A DNA stretch of 48,338 nucleotides from Mesorhizobium silamurunense (lineage in GTDB: Bacteria; Pseudomonadota; Alphaproteobacteria; Rhizobiales; Rhizobiaceae): assembly GCF_014843825.1 (NCBI RefSeq), contig NZ_JHQR01000192.1, positions 1 to 48,338 of the forward strand, in the 5' to 3' direction. Both the position numbers and the translations under genes were made by a program. The notes under the pieces were generated by a model, which searched no databases, had not been told where the DNA came from, and saw only the letters and a program-made list of their open reading frames with translations. The first letter of the stretch is position 1, and each line of letters begins with the position of its first letter. Of this stretch, positions 1 to 8,158 are shown piece by piece.

Positions 1-1143
1 GAGCCTGTGGTTCTCGGCCTGTTGGCGGCGCTGAATGCCGGCGTCCATCCGGTGATCCCTAGCTGGGGTTCGATCGGGGCAGCCGACCTCGCGCCGCTCG
101 GCCACATGGCAAGGGCGCTGCGCGGCGACGGCGAGGCCGAGTTCCAGGGCAGGGTCATGCCGGCGGCCGAGGCGCTCGCCCTTGCCGGGCTCGAGCCGCT
201 CGACCTGCGCGAAAAGGACGGCCACGCCATCATCGTCGCAAACAGCCTTTCGACCGGAACGGCGTGCCTTGCCCTCGAAGACGTCGCTTGCCTCACCGAC
301 TGGTCGCTGGCGGCCGTGGCTCTCAACTATGAGGCGTTCCGCTCCTCCCTCAAGGCCATTGACGAGGACGCCTTGGCGGCGCGGCCGGCATTCGGCCAGT
401 GCGAGATCGGCGCGCGGCTCAGGGCGGAGCTAGCCGGAAGCGGGCTTTGGTACGAGAACGCCGCGCGGCGCCTGCAGGACCCACTGAGCTTCCGCTGCGT
501 GCCGCAGGTGTGGGGCGGCCTGCTCAATGCGTTCGAGCAGGCCAGGCTGGCGACGGAGATCGAGCTTGGCCATTCGGGCGACAACCCGGTGATCCTGCCG
601 GCCGCCGAACGCGTCGTCTCAAACGGCAATTTCGACCTCACGGCCTTCACGCTGGCGTGGGAACAGCTCGGCCAGGCGCTCGCGCATTGCGCGGTCGCCA
701 CCGCCAACCGCTCGATGAAGCTGATGTCGCCGACAGTGGCGGAACTGCCGCGCTTCCTGTCGGCCAGGGGCGGCAGCCGCCAGGGCTACGCGGAACTGCA
801 GAAGCCGGTGGCGGCACTGGAGGCCGAGATCCGGCACCTCGCCAATCCGATGTCGCTCAGCCCGCTGGCCGTCTCGGACGGCATCGAGGACCAGTCGTCG
901 ATGGCGCCGCGGGTGGTGGCAAAGACCGCCGGGATCATCGAGCGGCTGCGCTTTCTCGTCGCCATGGAACTGATCTTTGCGGCGACAGGCGTGGAATTGC
1001 GCGGTGTGGTCGACAGCATGGGCGAAGGGCCGCAACGCAGCTATGCCGCCGTGCGCGCGCTGGTCGCCCCGCTCGACGACGATCGCGAAATGAGCGCGGA
1101 CATGGCGCGGGTCGCGCGGATGGTGGCAGGGCCGCGTCTCTGA
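1..1143 (+). CDS. HAL-fold lyase lacking the MIO triad (5' partial)
   Basis: The C-terminal 380 residues of an aromatic amino acid/histidine ammonia-lyase family protein; the reading frame is open to the left edge, so the start lies outside. Family landmarks are clear: LNAGVHPVIP near the start, QDPLSFRCVPQVWG in the middle, then SGDNPVIL, SNGNFDL and GIEDQSSMAP, with Glu kept in the last. The usual GASGDLAPL segment, whose Ala-Ser-Gly cyclises to the MIO cofactor, reads GAADLAPL here: one residue shorter and without Ser-Gly. A normal ammonia lyase cannot work without MIO. Ergothionase, a HAL-fold enzyme that eliminates trimethylamine, is known to do without it, so a betaine trimethylamine-lyase is a better guess than HutH. 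The N-methyl-amine dehydrogenase and formaldehyde gene downstream fit that reading. Substrate unknown. Confidence 0.85.
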   Translation, partial: EPVVLGLLAALNAGVHPVIPSWGSIGAADLAPLGHMARALRGDGEAEFQGRVMPAAEALALAGLEPLDLREKDGHAIIVANSLSTGTACLALEDVACLTDWSLAAVALNYEAFRSSLKAIDEDALAARPAFGQCEIGARLRAELAGSGLWYENAARRLQDPLSFRCVPQVWGGLLNAFEQARLATEIELGHSGDNPVILPAAERVVSNGNFDLTAFTLAWEQLGQALAHCAVATANRSMKLMSPTVAELPRFLSARGGSRQGYAELQKPVAALEAEIRHLANPMSLSPLAVSDGIEDQSSMAPRVVAKTAGIIERLRFLVAMELIFAATGVELRGVVDSMGEGPQRSYAAVRALVAPLDDDREMSADMARVARMVAGPRL

Positions 1144-1177
1144 TCCGAACTTGCCGCCCGTCCCCGCCTCGCTTCCC

Positions 1178-2014
1178 CTACTTCGCCAGCCGCGCTGCAT
1201 GCCACTTCAAATGGTCGTCCATGAAGGTCGAGATGAAATTGTAGGAATGATCGTAGCCTTCCTGCATCCGCAGCGTCAGCGCGATGCCTGCCTTCCCGCA
1301 GGCATCCTCGAGCAGCCATGGGCGCAGACCATCCTGGAGGAATCCGTCGGCGGTGCCCTGGTCGACGAGCAGTTCGCCGTAACGATGGCCGTCCTCGATC
1401 AGCAGCGTGGCGTCATAGGCGCGCCAGCTCTTCTCGTCTGATCCCAGATATTTCTCGAGCGCCGGCCGCGACCAGCCCGCCGTCGTCGGCTGCACGATCG
1501 GCGCGAAGGCCGAGCAGCTCTTGAACCTGTCCGGGTTCCTCAGCGCGATCGTCAGCGCGCCATGCCCGCCCATCGAATGACCGAAGATCGACTGGCGTGA
1601 CATGTCGACCGGAAAATTGGCGGCGACCAGCGCCGGCAGTTCCTCGGTGAGGTAGGAGTACATGCGGTAGTTCCTGACATAAGGCTCTTGCGTGGCGTCG
1701 ACGTAGAAGCTGGCGCCGCAGCCGAACTGCCAATTGTCCTTTTCGTCAGGCACATCAGGGCCGCGCGGGCTCGTGTCGGGGCAGACGATGACGAGCCCTA
1801 GCTCGGAAGCCATGCGGCGGTACTCCCCTTTGTCCATGACATTGGCGTGGGTGCAGGTCAGGCCGGACAGATACCAGAGCACCGGCACATGGCCTTCCGC
1901 GGCCTGGGGCGGCGCGAAGACGGCAAAGGTCATGTCACAGGCGCAGACCTCGGAGGCATGCGAGTAGACGCCCTGGACGCCGCCATGCGATTTGGACGTG
2001 GAAAGAACTTTCAT
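1178..2014 (-). CDS. fghA: S-formylglutathione hydrolase
   Basis: A 278-residue esterase-D family protein of the normal length for S-formylglutathione hydrolase, the last step of glutathione-dependent formaldehyde oxidation (S-formylglutathione to formate plus glutathione, cytoplasm). The nucleophile Ser sits in GHSMGGHGA, and the family signatures LSGLTCTHANV and SPRGPDVP are present. The His of the triad is in EGYDHSYNF near the C-terminus. The start at MKVLSTSKS is chosen because homology begins there and AAGGCGGAG lies just upstream; the longer open frame above it is an antisense shadow of the next gene. It lies 107 bp downstream of an N-demethylating dehydrogenase on the same strand, which would supply the formaldehyde. 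The partner dehydrogenase AdhI/FlhA is not in the window. Confidence 0.93.
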   Translation of the reverse strand: MKVLSTSKSHGGVQGVYSHASEVCACDMTFAVFAPPQAAEGHVPVLWYLSGLTCTHANVMDKGEYRRMASELGLVIVCPDTSPRGPDVPDEKDNWQFGCGASFYVDATQEPYVRNYRMYSYLTEELPALVAANFPVDMSRQSIFGHSMGGHGALTIALRNPDRFKSCSAFAPIVQPTTAGWSRPALEKYLGSDEKSWRAYDATLLIEDGHRYGELLVDQGTADGFLQDGLRPWLLEDACGKAGIALTLRMQEGYDHSYNFISTFMDDHLKWHAARLAK

Positions 2015-2121
2015 CGGCTCCGCCTTCCTGTCAGCTATCTCGGGCCCGGCATAGCCGCCGAACCTCGCGCTCGCAACCTTGCGCCTCGCAAAACGCGCAG
2101 AAGGGGCGATCGAGTTCCACG

Positions 2122-4191
2122 TCAATCGACCGCCAGCGCCGTAACTTCCCGCCGGAAAGGCAACGCGTCGCCGATGTCGCGTTCGTCCAGCTCGCGGGCG
2201 AAGCGGTGGCCGGCATAGGTTGCCCAGGCGATCGGCCCCGGTGCTTCGGCATCGCCGATGACCTTGACCGAACGGATGCCGTTGCCGGCCCACTCGTTTT
2301 CCCGGGTCTTGAGCTCGCGCCAAACGGCGTCGTCCTGATTGCGCGACGTGACCAGGACGACCGCGTCGGCCGTCAGCTCATGGCGCGCGCCGGTATAGAC
2401 GCAGGCCGTGACGACGCCGCCTGAAGCGATATTCGTGACGATCCTGTTGAGGACGATATCTATTCCCAGCTCCGCCAGGCGGCGGTGGATGGCCCCCTGC
2501 TCCAGCGTGTTGCGGGTCCAGTCCGAGACATAGGCCGACGGGGTCACCAAGGTCACCTTTGCACCCTGGCGCGCCATCAGCTCGGCGAGCACGCCGCCCA
2601 TGTAATAGTGATCGTCGTCGAACAGCACGACATTGCCGCCCGGCACCTGGCCGTCCATCAGATCGTCCGGCGTGTAGACCGGCATGGCGGGATTGATCGG
2701 CATCGGCACGACATGGGCGCGCGCGACGCCGTCCCGCCGCCAGGTCGATCCGGTCGCAATCGCGACGTTTTGGAAGCCGAAGGACAGGATGTCGTCCGCC
2801 GTCAGCCGGCTTTCGAAATAGATGTCGACATTTGACATCTGGCTGAGCTGGTACCGGCGGTAGTCGCGCACCCGGCCCCAGGCCGACAGGCCCGGAAGCA
2901 GGCTTTCGCGCGCCACGCGTCCGCCGAGCTCGGTGCCCGCTTCCGCGATCGCCACCTGATAGCCGCGCAGGCCGAGCGCGCGGGCGGCCTCCAGTCCGGC
3001 GGGCCCGGCGCCGACGATCAGCACACTGTCGCTGTTGCCCTTGGGCTGGATGCGCTCGGGATGCCAGCCCTTGCGCCACTCCTCCATGAAGGTCGGGTTC
3101 TGCGTGCAGCGCGAGATCGACATGGTCATGTCGCCGGTGATGCAGATGTTGCAGCCGATGCATTCGCGGATGTCCTCGATGCGCCCCTCCTCGACCTTCC
3201 TCGGCAGGAAGGGATCGGCGATCGACGGGCGGGCGCAGCCGATGAAGTCGAGCGTGCCCGACCTGATCATCCTGACCATCACGTCGGGCGAGGTGAAGCG
3301 GCCGACGCCGACGACCGGCCTTGAGGTCAGCTTCTTGATGCCGGAGACCAGGCTTTCCTGCGCCGCCTCGTCCTTGAAGCGCGATGGCCCCGAGCAATCC
3401 TCCCAGGCGCCGTGGGCGAGGTCCCAAAGATCGGGCAGGTCGGCATGCATCTCGATCATGTCGCGAACCTCGGAATTGGCGAAGCCAAGCTCGCCGATCA
3501 TCTCGTCCAGCGACAGCCTGAGCGTCAGGCCGCACGTGTCGCCGATCGCGTCACGCCCTTCCTCGATCAATTCGCGCATCAACCGCGAGCGGTTTTCCAG
3601 CGAGCCGCCATATTCGTCGCTGCGCTGGTTGGTGGCGGTCGACAGGAAATGCTGGATGATGCCGAAGCCATGCGCGCCATAGAGGCACACCAGATCGAAA
3701 CCCGCCTGCTTGGCGCGTTTGAAGGCGTTGCGATGCCAGCGGCGTAGGTCGCTAATATCCTGCTTGTCCATGGCGCGCGCCTGCACCGGATCGTTGGTGA
3801 AGGTGCGGATCGGCAGGGCCGACGGCCCGCGCGGGACTTCCTTGGTGTAAAGGTTGGGACCGTTGATGCCGGAATAGGCAAGCTGTATGCCGGCGAGCGC
3901 CCCGTGCTCGTGCATGGCTCTCGCCATCTTGGCCAAGGCCGGAATGTCGGCGTCGTCCCATAGCCTGAGCTCGATGAAGGGCGTGATTTCGGAGGTGTGG
4001 TGCATCTCCGTCTGCTCGGTGAAGATGACGCCCCATCCGCCTTCGGATTTTATGCGGCGCATCTCGGCAGCGGCCGATGGATCGCGATAGCCGCCGCCAT
4101 TGCAATGGGGAACCTGATAGAAGCGGTTCTTGGCGGTCACCGGACCGATCTTCATCGGTTCGAACAGAATGTCGTAGCGTGGGTCGCGCAT
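2122..4191 (-). CDS. TMA/DMA-dehydrogenase family N-demethylase
   Basis: A 689-residue iron-sulfur flavoprotein with the trimethylamine dehydrogenase layout: an N-terminal FMN-binding TIM barrel (Old Yellow Enzyme type), a 4Fe-4S site (Cys344, 347, 350, 362) and C-terminal FAD/NAD-like domains (VLIVGAGPAGLEAA). Cys30 in VPHCNGGG matches the Cys that binds FMN covalently in TMADH. The enzymes oxidatively remove a methyl group from N-methyl amines, giving formaldehyde and passing electrons to ETF. The substrate box is altered: Gln60 for Tyr60, as I recall for dimethylamine dehydrogenase, and Asp354 for Trp355, while Trp263 is kept. Substrate could be dimethylamine, an N-methyl amino acid such as N-methylproline, or dimethylglycine. 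Start at MRDPRYD, with AGGAAGGAAG upstream. An apparent operon with fghA. Confidence 0.88.
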   Translation of the reverse strand: MRDPRYDILFEPMKIGPVTAKNRFYQVPHCNGGGYRDPSAAAEMRRIKSEGGWGVIFTEQTEMHHTSEITPFIELRLWDDADIPALAKMARAMHEHGALAGIQLAYSGINGPNLYTKEVPRGPSALPIRTFTNDPVQARAMDKQDISDLRRWHRNAFKRAKQAGFDLVCLYGAHGFGIIQHFLSTATNQRSDEYGGSLENRSRLMRELIEEGRDAIGDTCGLTLRLSLDEMIGELGFANSEVRDMIEMHADLPDLWDLAHGAWEDCSGPSRFKDEAAQESLVSGIKKLTSRPVVGVGRFTSPDVMVRMIRSGTLDFIGCARPSIADPFLPRKVEEGRIEDIRECIGCNICITGDMTMSISRCTQNPTFMEEWRKGWHPERIQPKGNSDSVLIVGAGPAGLEAARALGLRGYQVAIAEAGTELGGRVARESLLPGLSAWGRVRDYRRYQLSQMSNVDIYFESRLTADDILSFGFQNVAIATGSTWRRDGVARAHVVPMPINPAMPVYTPDDLMDGQVPGGNVVLFDDDHYYMGGVLAELMARQGAKVTLVTPSAYVSDWTRNTLEQGAIHRRLAELGIDIVLNRIVTNIASGGVVTACVYTGARHELTADAVVLVTSRNQDDAVWRELKTRENEWAGNGIRSVKVIGDAEAPGPIAWATYAGHRFARELDERDIGDALPFRREVTALAVD

Positions 4192-4225
4192 GTAGCTTCC
4201 TTCCTGCCGGCTTGGCGCTGCCCTT

Positions 4226-4317
4226 GAGCATGATTCCGAAAAGTGGGAACCGGTTTTCGGAATCATGCTCCAACAAAGAGTTAGATCAGGATGACGATTC
4301 AACGAAATCCCGATCTA
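4226..4317. repeat. Rhizobial intergenic palindromic repeat, two hairpins
   Basis: Two adjacent inverted repeats fill the divergent gap. The first has perfect 17-bp arms (4226-4242 and 4254-4270) around an 11-nt centre. The second has 11-bp arms (4282-4292 and 4307-4317) with one mismatch. The sequence pattern, with the GAGCATGATTCCG arm and a following ATGACGATTCAACGAAA centre, is of the kind scattered in many copies through Rhizobiales genomes. It probably forms a strong stem-loop in RNA or a recombination hotspot; no second copy was noticed in this window. Confidence 0.85.
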
Positions 4318-4498
4318 GGGACTACTCATAAGTTGGCGCCGGCGCGGGAAAACTACGGATTTCTTCTGTGCGGATTAGGACGCGCCTAATCGCGCTTGCG
4401 TGGATTAGCCTGCGATGAACCGGGGCTGAGCCAAATGCGACTTCAGGACCGCCGCCGCACGATGTTACAGAGCCGGTAACGGCAACGAGGCAAGGGAA

Positions 4499-5656
4499 AT
4501 GGACAGCATCAGGATACTCGAACGGCTGATCGCCTTCCCGACGGTGAGCCGCGACTCGAACCTCGATCTCATCGGCTATACTGCGGACCTGCTCGGCGCG
4601 AACGGCATTGCCTGCGAGATCCTCCACAGCGCGGACGGCCATAAGGCCAATCTCTTTGCCACCATCGGACCGGCCGACAGGCCCGGCATCATGCTGTCCG
4701 GCCATACCGACGTCGTTCCGGTCGACGGCCAGAACTGGACGCTGCCGCCATTCGCGATGACCGAGCGCGACGGCAAGCTCTATGGGCGCGGCGCGGCGGA
4801 CATGAAGGGTTTTGTGGCCTGTGCGCTCGCGACCTGCCTCAAGGCCTCGAAGATGGCGCTTCAGACGCCCTTGCATCTGGCGCTCTCCTACGACGAAGAG
4901 GTCGGCTGTCTCGGCGTGCGCGACCTGATCGAAATGCTGGGCACTGCGCCGCAACGCCCGCTGCTGTGCATCATCGGCGAGCCGACCAACATGCAGGTGG
5001 CGACGGGACACAAGGGCAAGCTCGCGGCACGCGCCGTCTGCAGGGGACGCGAAGGCCATTCGGCGCTCGCTCCGCTGGCGCTCAATGCCATCCATCTCGG
5101 CTGCGATTTCGTGCGCGCCTTACGCGATGAGCAGGACCGGCTGGCCCGCGAAGGCGCTCGCGACGGCGACTACGACATTCCCTACACGACGGTCCATGTA
5201 GGCAAGATCAACGCCGGCGTCGCGCTCAACATCGTGCCCAACCTTTGCGAGATCGATTTCGAGATCCGCAACGTCGCCGCCGACGATGCCGCCGGGATCC
5301 TCGACAGGCTTCGCGCCGCCGCTGCCCGCATTGCCGCCGACGCCGCTTCGATCGCGGCCGAGGCCGCAATCGACATCGACATCACCAACACCTATCCGGG
5401 CCTCGACACGCCGGCCGCTTCGGAAGCAGTCGCTTTCGTCAAATCGCTGACCGGCGCCAACGACACCATGAAAGTCGCGTTCGGCACGGAAGGCGGATTG
5501 TTCAGCCGCGATCTCGGCACGCCGGCCGTCGTCTGCGGTCCCGGCTCCATGGCGCAGGGGCACAAGCCGGACGAATTTGTCAGCATCGAACAGTTGCGGC
5601 GTTGCGACGAGATGCTGGAGAGGCTGCTGTCGCGGCTCGCCGACGGCTGGCCGTGA
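4499..5656 (+). CDS. argE: M20 family deacylase, ArgE-like
   Basis: A 385-residue zinc-dependent M20 peptidase-family protein closest in pattern to acetylornithine deacetylase, which hydrolyses N-acetylornithine to ornithine plus acetate in the cytoplasm. Metal-site motifs are in order: SGHTDVVPVDGQ (first His), GRGAADMKG (bridging Asp), DEEVGCLG (catalytic Glu) and GEPTNMQ. The dimerisation insert follows (GREGHSALAP). The start has GAGGCAAGGGA upstream. It reads away from the demethylase gene and towards the LysR gene. Many such genes in catabolic loci act on other N-acyl or N-carbamoyl amino acids, so the symbol is a family label; an M20 amidohydrolase would suit the end of a histidine-betaine breakdown route, but that is speculation. 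Confidence 0.85.
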   Translation: MDSIRILERLIAFPTVSRDSNLDLIGYTADLLGANGIACEILHSADGHKANLFATIGPADRPGIMLSGHTDVVPVDGQNWTLPPFAMTERDGKLYGRGAADMKGFVACALATCLKASKMALQTPLHLALSYDEEVGCLGVRDLIEMLGTAPQRPLLCIIGEPTNMQVATGHKGKLAARAVCRGREGHSALAPLALNAIHLGCDFVRALRDEQDRLAREGARDGDYDIPYTTVHVGKINAGVALNIVPNLCEIDFEIRNVAADDAAGILDRLRAAAARIAADAASIAAEAAIDIDITNTYPGLDTPAASEAVAFVKSLTGANDTMKVAFGTEGGLFSRDLGTPAVVCGPGSMAQGHKPDEFVSIEQLRRCDEMLERLLSRLADGWP

Positions 5657-5662
5657 TATCGC

Positions 5663-6598
5663 TCATTTGACGATGCGTTCGGTGCCGAAGACGCCTTGCT
5701 CGACGACAAAGCGGCGACAGTGGTCGATGAAGGCCTGCACCGTGAGTGTGCGGTGCTCGGCGTTCGGCAGCGCAATTCCCATGGTCAACGGCCTGAGATC
5801 GCCCAGCAGGGGCACGAAGACCAGCAGCTTGCCGTCCGGCGACATGGTGTTGAGCGGCCGCATATTGGCGATGCCGTAGCCGAAGCCATTGGCGACCATC
5901 GAACGCATCACGGCGATGTCGCCGGTGCGCTCGGCGATTTTGGGACGCAGTCCCCTGGGCTGAAAAGCCGACAGGAAATATTCGCGGCTGTAAGGCAGAT
6001 CGAGCAGCACCATCGGCTCATCGACCAGTTCCTCGGGCGTGATGCCGGCTCTTGTCGCCAGGCGATGCGCGGCCGGCAGCATCACATAGGCCGGCAACTG
6101 CATCAGCGGCTCGAAGGTCATGTCCTGCGACAGCTCGAGATCGTAGGTCAGCGCGGCGTCTATCTCGCCACGCTGCAGCATCTCGAACAATTGCCCCTGG
6201 TTGCGCTCGAACTGCCTGACGCGCACATCCGGATAGGCATCCTCGAATTTCCGGCGCAACGCCGGCAGCACGATCTGCGCGAAAGTGAGCAGGCAGCCGA
6301 TCGCCAGCGGTCCGCGCACCTTTTCCGCGATATCGCCGGCAATGTCGTGCAGCGCGTCCGCATCGTTGAGCAGCCGCGCGGCTTCCTTGAGGAAGAGGCG
6401 CCCGCCCGCGGTCAGCGCAAGCGCATGCGAGTGCTTGCGAACGAAAAGCTGGACGCCGAACTCCGCTTCGAGCTGGGCGATCGACGCCGAGATCGACGGC
6501 GGCGAGACGTTCACCTGCTCGGCCGCCTTGGCGATCGAACCGGCTTCGCCGACGGCGACGAAGTATTCGAGTTGTCTGAGCGTGAAGCGGAGCGGCAT
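5663..6598 (-). CDS. LysR-family transcriptional regulator
   Basis: A 311-residue LysR-type regulator. The N-terminal winged helix-turn-helix is typical (LRQLEYFVAVGEAGSIAKAA, then PSISASIAQLE); the C-terminal two-lobed effector domain starts near residue 90. It is the last gene of a same-strand run (FAD monooxygenase, RidA-like, DUF1028, aldehyde dehydrogenase, LysR), 48 bp after the aldehyde dehydrogenase, so it may be transcribed with the operon it controls rather than divergently, which is less usual for LysR genes. Its stop lies 6 bp from the stop of the convergent argE-like gene. The inducer cannot be read from sequence. Confidence 0.93.
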   Translation of the reverse strand: MPLRFTLRQLEYFVAVGEAGSIAKAAEQVNVSPPSISASIAQLEAEFGVQLFVRKHSHALALTAGGRLFLKEAARLLNDADALHDIAGDIAEKVRGPLAIGCLLTFAQIVLPALRRKFEDAYPDVRVRQFERNQGQLFEMLQRGEIDAALTYDLELSQDMTFEPLMQLPAYVMLPAAHRLATRAGITPEELVDEPMVLLDLPYSREYFLSAFQPRGLRPKIAERTGDIAVMRSMVANGFGYGIANMRPLNTMSPDGKLLVFVPLLGDLRPLTMGIALPNAEHRTLTVQAFIDHCRRFVVEQGVFGTERIVK

Positions 6599-6646
6599 GG
6601 TTCTATGTTGCCGGTTTGCACCCGGTGATCAAGTCGCGGTCGCTCC

Positions 6647-8137
6647 TCAGTACTTGATCCAGGTGGTCTTCAGCGCGGTGTATTTGTCGAGCGCATGCAG
6701 CGACAGGTCGCGTCCGAAGCCGGACTGCTTGAAGCCGCCGAAGGGCGTCATCGGACTCAGCGCATCGACGGTGTTCACCGAAACCGTGCCCACGCGCAGT
6801 TTCTCCGCGATGCGATGCGCCCGCGACAGGCTGTCGGTCCACAGCGATGCAGCCAGGCCGTAGACGCTGTCGTTGGCAATCCGAAGCGCCTCGTCTTCGG
6901 TGTCGAAGGCGATGACCGACAACACCGGACCGAATATCTCGTCGCGGGCAAGCGCGTCGTCGGGCGCGACATTGTCGAAGATCGTGGGCTGCACGAAGCT
7001 GCCTCGCCCATCGACGGCGACCCGACCGCCGCCGGTTACCAGCCGGGCCGACTTCTTGCCGGCATCGATGAAACGCATGACGGTCGCGGCGTGGCGCGCG
7101 TCCACCATCGCGCCCATCCTGGATGCCGGGTCGAGGGGGTCGCCGGGCTGGGTCGCCGCCGCCCGCTCAGCCAGCTTCTCGACCAGCGCATCCCTGATAC
7201 AGCGCTCCACCAGAAGCCGGGAATTGGCAGAGCATACCTGGCCCTGGTTGAAGAAGATGCCGAAGGCCGCCATGTCGGCCGCCGCGTCCAGATCGGCGCA
7301 ATCCGCGAACACCAGGTTGGGGCTCTTGCCGCCGGTCTCCAGCCAGACCTGCTTCATGTTCGACTGGCCGGAATACTGTAGGAACATCTTGCCGACGGCG
7401 GTCGAGCCGGTGAAGGCAAGGCAATCGACATCCATATGGCGGCCAAGCGCCTGGCCGGCCGTCTCGCCGAGACCGGGCACGACATTGAGCACGCCGGCGG
7501 GCAGGCCCGCCTTCATCGCGAGCTCCGCCAGCCTGAGCGCAGAGAAAGGCGACTGCTCGGCCGGTTTCAGCACCACCGAATTGCCCGCCGCCAGCGCCGG
7601 CGCGCATTTCCAGGTCGCCATATCGAGCGGGAAATTCCACGGCACGACGGCGCCCACCACCCCGAGCGGCTCGCGCCGCACCAGCGCGAGGTCGCCCTGG
7701 CCCGTCGGCGCCACCTCGTCATAGACCTTGTCGATCGCTTCGCCGTACCATTGGAAGATCGCCGCCGAACCCGGCACGTCGATGGTGGCGGCATCCTTGA
7801 CCAGCTTGCCCATGTCCAGCGATTCCAAGAGCGCGAGCTCCTGCAGGTTCTCGCGCAGCAACTCCGCCAGCCGCAACAGGACCGCCTTGCGGTGCGCCGG
7901 GCTCGTTCGCGACCAGACGCCGGCTTCGAAGCTGCGTCGCGCGACGGCAACGGCAAGGTCGATGTCCTCTTCCCCGCAGGAGGCGACCTCGGCGAGCGTC
8001 GCTCCCGTGGCCGGATTGATGCTGGCGAACGTCCGGCCGGAGCGCGCGGGCACCGGCTTGCCGTCGATGAACGCCTTGTCGCGAAAACGGATCGCGGACG
8101 CCTTGCCGACCCATTCCTTATGGCTGAGTTCGCTCAT
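6647..8137 (-). CDS. NAD(P)+-dependent aldehyde dehydrogenase, PuuC-like
   Basis: A 496-residue aldehyde dehydrogenase, the same length as E. coli PuuC and colinear with it. The active-site Cys is in FNQGQVCSA, the general-base Glu in WLETGGKSPN, and the cofactor loop in FTGSTAVGK. PuuC oxidises gamma-glutamyl-gamma-aminobutyraldehyde, and relatives take other omega-amino or aromatic aldehydes. Here no gamma-glutamyl-polyamine ligase or oxidase is nearby, so the substrate is more likely an aldehyde made by the FAD monooxygenase or the GMC oxidoreductase of this cluster. Gap of 21 bp to the DUF1028 gene upstream. Confidence 0.92.
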   Translation of the reverse strand: MSELSHKEWVGKASAIRFRDKAFIDGKPVPARSGRTFASINPATGATLAEVASCGEEDIDLAVAVARRSFEAGVWSRTSPAHRKAVLLRLAELLRENLQELALLESLDMGKLVKDAATIDVPGSAAIFQWYGEAIDKVYDEVAPTGQGDLALVRREPLGVVGAVVPWNFPLDMATWKCAPALAAGNSVVLKPAEQSPFSALRLAELAMKAGLPAGVLNVVPGLGETAGQALGRHMDVDCLAFTGSTAVGKMFLQYSGQSNMKQVWLETGGKSPNLVFADCADLDAAADMAAFGIFFNQGQVCSANSRLLVERCIRDALVEKLAERAAATQPGDPLDPASRMGAMVDARHAATVMRFIDAGKKSARLVTGGGRVAVDGRGSFVQPTIFDNVAPDDALARDEIFGPVLSVIAFDTEDEALRIANDSVYGLAASLWTDSLSRAHRIAEKLRVGTVSVNTVDALSPMTPFGGFKQSGFGRDLSLHALDKYTALKTTWIKY

Positions 8138-8158
8138 GCTGGCTCCGGATTGTCGGGA

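Noticed and set aside
1..1143. Annotation as ordinary histidine ammonia-lyase (hutH)
   Set aside because: The Ala-Ser-Gly triad needed for the MIO cofactor is absent, and no hutU, hutI or hutG gene is in view.
399..1244. Long plus-strand frame overlapping the lyase
   Set aside because: Arg/Gly/Ala-rich shadow frame typical of GC-rich DNA; the lyase frame has clear homology instead.
4226..4270. Perfect palindrome as a transcription terminator
   Set aside because: It lies between two divergent starts, not after a gene, and has no T-run; it matches a dispersed rhizobial repeat type.
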